A stretch of DNA of 37,258 bases from Prevotella sp. (GTDB lineage Bacteria > Bacteroidota > Bacteroidia > Bacteroidales > Bacteroidaceae). Position 1 is the stretch's first letter; every line of letters begins with the position of its first letter. The notes beneath the pieces were generated by a model. It was not told the DNA's origin. It did no database searches and was given only the letters and a program-made list of their open reading frames with translations. The stretch lies in NCBI GenBank assembly GCA_017474845.1, contig JAFVGS010000007.1, positions 1 through 37,258 on the forward strand, given 5' to 3'. Below are positions 32,741 through 37,258 of the stretch, one piece after another. Both the position numbers and the translations under genes were made by a program.

Positions 32741-33382
32741 ATGTTAGAACTGTATCTTTCAAAAGTTTCGGAGTCTTCGGAGTCCGAGTTGGCGGGCAAG
32801 ACCTACGCACGCGTCGATTACAAGGAGACGCTGACCGTACAGGACATGGCCCGTCACATGGCGGGGCACAACACCGCCTTCAGTGAGGGAACGATCACGG
32901 GTATCCTGATCGATTTCGTGAAGTGTATCCGCGAGCAGGTGCTCAATGGTAACACGGTGAAAATCAACAACCTGGCCATCTTCAAGGCCTCTGTTGAGGG
33001 CAATGGCCTTGACGTGCTGTACGATCCGGAAACGGACAAGACCGTGACAGCCACGATGGGCACGCTGAAGCCTGGCGACAAGACCGGTCCTGCCGTGAAG
33101 GTCGTGAAGCTGCTGGCTCAGAGCACGGGCGACTTTACCCGCGACGAGCTGAAGAAGGACGTGAAGTTCGCCTGGACTGACAAGACCAAGGCTGAGATCG
33201 CAGCTGCCAAGGGTGGCAACACTCAGAGCAACAGCGGCTCGCAGAACGGCGGCACCCAGAACGGAGGCACCTCTGGCGGTGACAACGGCGGAACCACTGG
33301 CGGCGGAACCACTGGCGGCGACAACGGAGGCGGCGACAATGGTGGCGGTGGCAACAACGGCGGAGGCAACGACGTTAACTGA
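32741..33382 (+). CDS. HU-family DNA-binding protein (HU-HIG type) with Gly/Asn-rich tail
   Basis: 213 aa. Residues about 1-125 are an HU/IHF-like domain of the Bacteroidota HU-HIG type (LTVQDMARHMAGHNTAFSEG, GNTVKINNLAIFKASVEG). Residues from about 155 on form a low-complexity tail of Gly, Asn, Thr and Asp (NGGTQNGGTSGGDNGGTT), encoded by GGC/GGN-rich repeats. It should bind and bend DNA. In Bacteroidales such genes often lie near VirE-N/DUF3987 genes. Here it directly follows the AT-rich/iteron region, which supports a role at a replication or recombination site. A terminator follows. Confidence 0.88.
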   Translation: MLELYLSKVSESSESELAGKTYARVDYKETLTVQDMARHMAGHNTAFSEGTITGILIDFVKCIREQVLNGNTVKINNLAIFKASVEGNGLDVLYDPETDKTVTATMGTLKPGDKTGPAVKVVKLLAQSTGDFTRDELKKDVKFAWTDKTKAEIAAAKGGNTQSNSGSQNGGTQNGGTSGGDNGGTTGGGTTGGDNGGGDNGGGGNNGGGNDVN

Positions 33383-33387
33383 TGAAG

Positions 33388-33420
33388 ATGGGGCTCGCAA
33401 TGCGGGTCCCATTTACTTTT
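33388..33420 (+). terminator. Terminator of the HU gene
   Basis: ATGGGGCTCGC and GCGGGTCCCAT form an 11-bp stem (two G-U pairs) with a 3-nt loop, followed by TTACTTTT. It begins 5 bp after the stop. Confidence 0.75.
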
Positions 33421-33423
33421 GGC

Positions 33424-33689
33424 CGCGCCACAAACTAAATCATCCCAATTATGACGAAGACATGATACACTATGGCCACATTGTAGTGGAAAGAGGAAGA
33501 CTGCTATAATGAGTCCTACCTGGCGCACAAGGCTGTCATCGATGAGATGATAAACAGCAAGAAATACACAACTACCGAAATCAACGCAAGGCAGACCTCA
33601 TTTCGCCCCAGTCCGATGACGATCATATCGGCACCACGCTGCAGTGGTTCATGACAATCTTATTCAACATGTGGCGAATCATTTATTGA
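33424..33689 (+). pseudogene. Decayed gene remnant, family unknown
   Basis: Protein-like stretches continue across three frames: HPNYDEDMIHYGHIVVE, then EEDCYNESYLAHKAVIDEMI, then LISPQSDDDHIGTTLQWFMT ending WRIIY and a stop. Two frame changes and no start codon suggest the end of a gene broken by small deletions. In related loci an amidase or other gene can follow HU, but I do not recognise this one. Confidence 0.4.
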
Positions 33690-33715
33690 AAATAGCCTAA
33701 ACGAATGTTAAATAT

Positions 33716-33728
33716 ATCGAAATTCAAT
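33716..33728. promoter_or_regulatory. Operator candidate 1 of the DUF2975/XRE pair
   Basis: ATCGAAATTCAAT, one mismatch from the perfect palindrome at 33782-33794. It lies upstream of the -33 box. Confidence 0.5.
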
Positions 33729-33746
33729 AAAGTTTTATCGATTTTA

Positions 33747-33778
33747 TTTGACGGATTAAAATATAGTGAATACTTTTG
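33747..33778 (+). promoter_or_regulatory. Canonical promoter of the DUF2975/XRE pair
   Basis: TTTG (33747-33750) and TACTTTTG (33771-33778) with a 20-bp spacer, about 65 bp before the ATG. Confidence 0.8.
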
Positions 33779-33781
33779 CAC

Positions 33782-33794
33782 ATCGAAATTCGAT
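33782..33794. promoter_or_regulatory. Operator candidate 2 of the DUF2975/XRE pair
   Basis: ATCGAA-A-TTCGAT is a perfect 13-bp palindrome at the expected transcription start. With site 1 it brackets the promoter, a good position for self-repression by the XRE protein. Confidence 0.6.
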
Positions 33795-33842
33795 AAATTT
33801 GATAAAATATTCAATAAATAACATCATTAAAACAATAAAAGT

Positions 33843-34328
33843 ATGAGTATAACTAATTTATTCCGCAATGCGGTAAAGAATCCGTTCACTACAGCTATCA
33901 TCGTGGTTGTAGCCATTGTCATGGTATATGAAATTTTTGGCGACATTCATGACATGCGCGCTGCAACGTCAGGCTATGACTATTGCCATAATCTCTGTTA
34001 CCTGTTCGACAACATCTGCGCCTGCTATTTCATGACCATCTTTTTCATCATGTGCTACTTCACCTATATTAACAAGCAGTTTTCCAAGTGGAGCATCTGG
34101 CTGTTTTATGCGTTGGGAGTGTCGGTATTAGTGAAATTCTTCATAGCAGGCCTTGTCTTCGACTATGTGTACCACCACGTTGAAAGTGAATACATGAACA
34201 AGATACCCTCGCTGGCCAGGACAATCTTCTTAGGCGGTGTCTACTGGATTACCATCGTATTCTTCTTCGTGCCCAAGTTCATCAAAGACACGATGAAGTT
34301 GAAAGAAGAACAGGAATTGACCATTTAA
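33843..34328 (+). CDS. DUF2975-type membrane protein
   Basis: 161 aa with four transmembrane helices (about 16-34, 58-76, 86-110 and 127-147). The layout and pairing with a small YozG-like XRE regulator 6 bp downstream match DUF2975 gene pairs. Function is unknown; the pairs are thought to couple a membrane protein with a regulator. Assignment rests on topology and neighbour. Confidence 0.75.
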   Translation: MSITNLFRNAVKNPFTTAIIVVVAIVMVYEIFGDIHDMRAATSGYDYCHNLCYLFDNICACYFMTIFFIMCYFTYINKQFSKWSIWLFYALGVSVLVKFFIAGLVFDYVYHHVESEYMNKIPSLARTIFLGGVYWITIVFFFVPKFIKDTMKLKEEQELTI

Positions 34329-34334
34329 GCGCCT

Positions 34335-34544
34335 ATGGGAAGGATCATTGTAAACCTGGATGTGGAGATGGCCAAGCGCAAGATATCGCTTAGCGAACTG
34401 GCTGAGCGGGTAGGCTTGACGCTGGCTAATCTCTCCATCCTGAAGACAGGTAAAGCCAAGGCTGTGCGCTTCACTACCCTCGAAGCCATCTGCCGGGTAT
34501 TAGGCTGCCAGCCTGGCGATATCCTTGAATACAGAGACGAATGA
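34335..34544 (+). CDS. Small XRE/YozG-like HTH regulator
   Basis: 69 aa, a single Cro/C1-type helix-turn-helix (ISLSELAERVGLTLANLSIL, then TTLEAICRVLGCQPGDILEY). The last segment is typical of the YozG type. It probably represses its own operon through the palindromes around 33716-33794. Confidence 0.88.
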   Translation: MGRIIVNLDVEMAKRKISLSELAERVGLTLANLSILKTGKAKAVRFTTLEAICRVLGCQPGDILEYRDE

Positions 34545-34592
34545 AAACAGGACTCAGTCCGACAATCACGCCAATGAAGGGCACAAAAACAA

Positions 34593-34627
34593 TCCAAGCC
34601 GCTAATAATCAGCGACTTGGACTTTGT
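34593..34627 (+). terminator. Terminator after the XRE gene
   Basis: CCAAGCCGCT and AGCGACTTGG form a 10-bp stem with one mismatch, followed by ACTTTGTTTT. Confidence 0.6.
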
Positions 34628-34810
34628 TTTGGTCGGGATTACTGCACTTTATTACCCTTCAAAATATTTCTTTACGATTGGTCTTTTATACGCTTGGAAA
34701 TCAATCCGAAATCCTTATAATACAGGGGATTCTAGAACGGAATTACACATTTTTTCGGTCTTAAAAAAATGTAACAGAAGAGAAGATTTGGGAATTGGAA
34801 TTCGTTCATG
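34628..34810. other. Non-coding, AT-rich stretch before the integrase
   Basis: No credible gene. The open frame starting at 34617 runs out of phase into the integrase and looks accidental. An attachment site could lie here, but no matching partner repeat was found in the window. Confidence 0.4.
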
Positions 34811-34837
34811 TTGTGCAAGTTTTCTAAATTTGCACAA
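34811..34837 (+). promoter_or_regulatory. Integrase promoter overlapped by an inverted repeat
   Basis: TTGTGCAA (34811-34818) and TTGCACAA (34830-34837) are perfect inverted repeats. The right half overlaps a TAAATTTG -7 box (34825-34832), about 40 bp before the integrase ATG. A bound regulator would block the promoter. Confidence 0.65.
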
Positions 34838-34875
34838 CCGATTTATTAGTCCATTAACAAAAAAAACTATTCGAT

Positions 34876-36279
34876 ATGGCATCAGTAAAAGCATTTATCA
34901 GAGTATCTTCGAGCAAGAAAAAGATCGAAAAAGAAGTGGCCGTTCGCTTCAGGGTGAGCGATGGACGGAAAATACAGTTGTTCTACAAGTCAGACATTCT
35001 TGTTGATCCTGCAGTTTGGGATGCAAAAAGAGAATGTATTAAAGCCAAGGTTTTGTTTAAGACTATTGATAGAGTCTTATTCGATGAATCAATCAGGAGA
35101 ATGAAGACCACACTTGAAACTGCATATCAAGAAGCAGAAAACAAGGACACATTGACAAGCGAAAGTTTTGAACTGCTAGTTGATATGAAATTGCATCCCG
35201 AAAACTACAAAGCGGAAATGGGAACAAGAGACCGTGATTTCTTTAATCAGTTTGAGTATTTCCTTGAGGTGAAGAATTACCCGGAAAGTGACAATAAAAA
35301 CTATGTCACAATGATTAGAATGTTGAAACGCTTCCAACTCTACAAGACAATTACGAATGGCGCAGAATGGAAATTTGACTTTGACACAATTAATGTTGAG
35401 ACCATACGCGAGATTGAGGATTTTATCCGCAACGAGTATAAGATAGTAAAACATAAGGTCTATAAAGTTATATACCAAGAGATACCTGAAGGAAGGACAC
35501 CCCAGCTCAGAGGAGAGAATACTATAGCCAAGCTCATGAAACGTTTCCGCACATTCATTAAATGGGCAATGAAGGAGCAGCTTATCAGTTCTGACCCGTA
35601 TGCAGGTTATGAGCAGAAAACTCCTGTCTATGGTACACCTTATTATATAACTATTGAAGAGCGGACCAAGATATACGAAACGGACTTGCACGATGCCTGG
35701 GAGAAATTGCCAGACGATAAAAAAACAAGCATCAAGGAATCTTCAATTCCTCAATTGGAAAAGCAACGTGATATCTTTATATTCCAGTGTATGATAGGAT
35801 GTCGTGTGGGAGATCTTATTCATTTCACCAAAAGTAACCTTATAAATGGGAAGATCAGCTACATTCCACATAAGACAAGTCATGACCGCCTGGATTCCAT
35901 AGAGGTTCCTCTAAATGAAACAGCGAAGAGTATATTGAAGCGATATGAAGCCAAGAATCCAACTGACCAGAGATTGCTCCCGTTCATATCTGCACAGAAA
36001 TACAATGACTCCATTAAAAATATCTTCCTTTTGTGTGGCATAACTCGAATTGTAACAGTATGGAACTCGACGACAGGGAAAGAGGAACAACATCCCCTAA
36101 ACGAACTTGCAAGTAGCCACCTTGCACGAAGGACATTTATTGGGAATCTCTATAAAAAGGTACAAGATCCAAATTTGATAGGAAAACTCTCTGGTCACAA
36201 AGAAGGATCCAAGGCATTTTTGAGGTATCGCGCTATCGACGATGAGTTGAAGCAAAACTTAGTGAACATGCTTGAATAG
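34876..36279 (+). CDS. Tyrosine-type site-specific recombinase (integrase)
   Basis: 467 aa. An N-terminal arm-binding-like region and a SAM-like core-binding domain (about 130-280) precede the catalytic domain. Catalytic residues are visible: Arg310 (GCRVGD), a Lys in the HKTS beta-hairpin, His415 and Arg418 (SHLARR), His441 (SGHKEGS) and the nucleophile Tyr451 (LRY). It should integrate and excise a mobile element. An HTH gene of excisionase type follows on the same strand. Low GC and an own promoter/operator mark it as part of a transferred element. Confidence 0.95.
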   Translation: MASVKAFIRVSSSKKKIEKEVAVRFRVSDGRKIQLFYKSDILVDPAVWDAKRECIKAKVLFKTIDRVLFDESIRRMKTTLETAYQEAENKDTLTSESFELLVDMKLHPENYKAEMGTRDRDFFNQFEYFLEVKNYPESDNKNYVTMIRMLKRFQLYKTITNGAEWKFDFDTINVETIREIEDFIRNEYKIVKHKVYKVIYQEIPEGRTPQLRGENTIAKLMKRFRTFIKWAMKEQLISSDPYAGYEQKTPVYGTPYYITIEERTKIYETDLHDAWEKLPDDKKTSIKESSIPQLEKQRDIFIFQCMIGCRVGDLIHFTKSNLINGKISYIPHKTSHDRLDSIEVPLNETAKSILKRYEAKNPTDQRLLPFISAQKYNDSIKNIFLLCGITRIVTVWNSTTGKEEQHPLNELASSHLARRTFIGNLYKKVQDPNLIGKLSGHKEGSKAFLRYRAIDDELKQNLVNMLE

Positions 36280-36328
36280 GATGGTTGTACTATGTTACAC
36301 ACACTATTCCGATCGTCACGGAAGACAA

Positions 36329-36360
36329 TTTGTATAATTGGGTAAAACCTTGTAACTTTG
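36329..36360 (+). promoter_or_regulatory. Canonical promoter of the excisionase-like gene
   Basis: TTTG (36329-36332) and TAACTTTG (36353-36360) with a 20-bp spacer, 29 bp before the ATG. Confidence 0.8.
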
Positions 36361-36389
36361 CAACTACAGTTTAATAAGTAATTGTAGTT

Positions 36390-36722
36390 ATGATAGAAAG
36401 AGATTCAGCAATTCAAGACATTCTTGAAAAAAGAGGTGGTACATTTCTTCTTATCAGTGCAGATGATTTGAAGAAAACCATCAAAGAAACGGTAAATGAA
36501 GCCAGGCGCATACTAGAGTCTGAAGTCGTAAACGGGAAAGGTGAATTCCTGCTAACTTCAAACGAAGTTTTGGACAGACTGTCTATCAGCAGAAAGACTC
36601 TTTACAATTGGGAGCATAAAAACTATCTGCTTCCTATCGATGTCGGGGGCAAGAAAAGATACAAGTTGTCAGATATCAATGCTATCCTAAATAATGCGAG
36701 ACAAACGACCTTAGACAGATAG
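36390..36722 (+). CDS. Excisionase-like / MerR-type HTH DNA-binding protein
   Basis: 110 aa. A helical N-terminal half (about 20-50) precedes a winged HTH (LLTSNEVLDRLSISRKTLYN, then VGGKKRYKLSDINAILN) of the HTH_17/excisionase type. Such genes next to integrases direct excision or regulate element genes. It has its own promoter and a strong terminator. Confidence 0.85.
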   Translation: MIERDSAIQDILEKRGGTFLLISADDLKKTIKETVNEARRILESEVVNGKGEFLLTSNEVLDRLSISRKTLYNWEHKNYLLPIDVGGKKRYKLSDINAILNNARQTTLDR

Positions 36723-36747
36723 ACGAAATTACAATCCCAATAAAGAC

Positions 36748-36776
36748 GGGCGGCATGGTTTTGCCGCCTGTTTTTT
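36748..36776 (+). terminator. Rho-independent terminator
   Basis: GGCGGCA (36749-36755) pairs with TGCCGCC (36762-36768), followed by TGTTTTTTA. Confidence 0.85.
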
Positions 36777-36778
36777 AT

Positions 36779-37040
36779 CCCTGAAATGAGGTTTTGACAA
36801 CCAGGACAAGTTTCAATCGCAATAGGACAACAGTTGTCCAGAACAACAATTTAACAAATTTTACACTATGCCATTTTACTAGAAGAAATAGTTATTTTTT
36901 ACACAAAAACAGGATTGGTATGATGAAGAACTAAGATGAATTCATAAGAGTTTAAAAGTAAGTACATCTAAAAATCCATCACATAGGGGAAAATCCTACG
37001 CAACTTTAGGGAAAGTCACCTACCATATTAGGATTTATCC
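36779..37040. other. Non-coding stretch at the right side of the element
   Basis: No gene was seen. GGACAAC-A-GTTGTCC (36824-36838) is a 15-bp palindrome that could bind a regulator. Near the right end, AAATCCTA and TAGGATTT form an inverted repeat (about 36989-37036). The element boundary may lie here, but no att repeat could be identified. Confidence 0.45.
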
Positions 37041-37072
37041 TTTGCAAAACACTGGTTTTATTACGAACTTTG
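37041..37072 (+). promoter_or_regulatory. Promoter of the gene at the right edge
   Basis: TTTG (37041-37044) and GAACTTTG (37065-37072, one base off TAnnTTTG) with a 20-bp spacer. Confidence 0.65.
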
Positions 37073-37122
37073 CACCGTGAACAAGAAACAAAATGTCAAA
37101 CTCTAAAGTAGGAGATTAAGAT

Positions 37123-37258
37123 ATGAAGAAGATGATGATTCTGGCAGTGATGATGGTCATGACTATCTCGGCCAACGCAATGAGCTATAACGCAGCAAAG
37201 AACGAAGCCCTCTTCCTCTCTGACAAGATGGCTTACGAGCTCAACCTCACCGCTGCAC
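37123..37258 (+). CDS. Secreted protein, 5' part only
   Basis: 45 codons are visible: a signal peptide (MKKMMILAVMMVMTISANA) and the start of a helical mature protein (ALFLSDKMAYELNLTA). GGAG lies about 10 bp before the ATG. The family cannot be settled from this fragment. Its promoter marks the return to what is probably host chromosome. Confidence 0.75.
   Translation, partial: MKKMMILAVMMVMTISANAMSYNAAKNEALFLSDKMAYELNLTAA

Noticed and set aside
34593..34627. Hairpin before the integrase as attachment site
   Set aside because: No second copy was found in the window; its stem and T-rich tail fit a terminator for the XRE gene.
34617..35006. Plus-strand ORF overlapping the integrase start in another frame
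   Set aside because: It covers the promoter/operator and the integrase N-terminus, and its composition is not protein-like.

Overview
The window looks like chromosome of a Bacteroidota, most likely a Prevotella-type member of Bacteroidales. The clues are promoters of the Bacteroidota form TAnnTTTG (several with a TTTG box 19-20 bp upstream), few Shine-Dalgarno sites, and lineage-typical genes: DUF1599, a BT_3928-type membrane protein next to tpiA, a SPOR protein and folE, HU-HIG, VirE-N/DUF3987, VanW, and BspA-like surface proteins. The species is inferred from gene content only.

Layout. 1-1.7 kb: 3' part of a DUF3987 helicase-like gene ending near a strong hairpin. 1.7-11.1 kb (minus): a tripartite RND efflux operon (membrane-fusion lipoprotein, RND pump, outer-membrane factor), then an LpxA-type acyltransferase and a family-2 glycoside hydrolase. 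11.2-12.7 kb (minus): CCA-adding enzyme. 12.9-19.5 kb (plus): a PAP2 phosphatase with a long C-terminal domain and a small lipoprotein, then a tightly packed operon DUF1599 / MauE-DoxX-like membrane protein / tpiA / SPOR protein / folE / membrane protein, with 4-nt overlaps at most joints. 19.5-24.7 kb (minus): VanW protein and a two-gene secreted-protein operon whose large member carries Ig-like, InlB-like, LRR and dockerin-like modules.

24.8-36.8 kb is an accessory region. It holds a three-gene operon ending in a full-length VirE-N/DUF3987 primase-helicase-like protein; a four-ORF operon (54-aa ORF, Fic, RhuM, coiled-coil protein) with its own promoter and terminator; an extremely AT-rich segment between inverted 8-bp iteron-like arrays, upstream of an HU-type gene; a decayed gene; a DUF2975/XRE pair with palindromic operator candidates; and a tyrosine recombinase followed by an excisionase-like HTH gene. 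A truncated secreted-protein gene starts at the right edge.

The most striking theme is repeats. At least ten loci carry small elements built of 7-, 8- or 9-bp tandem units, often as inverted arms. They fill the joints of the efflux operon, lie next to promoters, supply coding sequence (start of folE, an insert in cca, the last codons of a lipoprotein, the linker joining a membrane protein to tpiA), and follow both DUF3987 genes. A separate palindromic repeat is translated inside two unrelated genes. The iteron-like arrays, AT-rich segment, HU protein, primase-helicase and integrase together suggest a replicating or formerly replicating integrated element. That reading is inference. No rRNA, tRNA or CRISPR array was seen.
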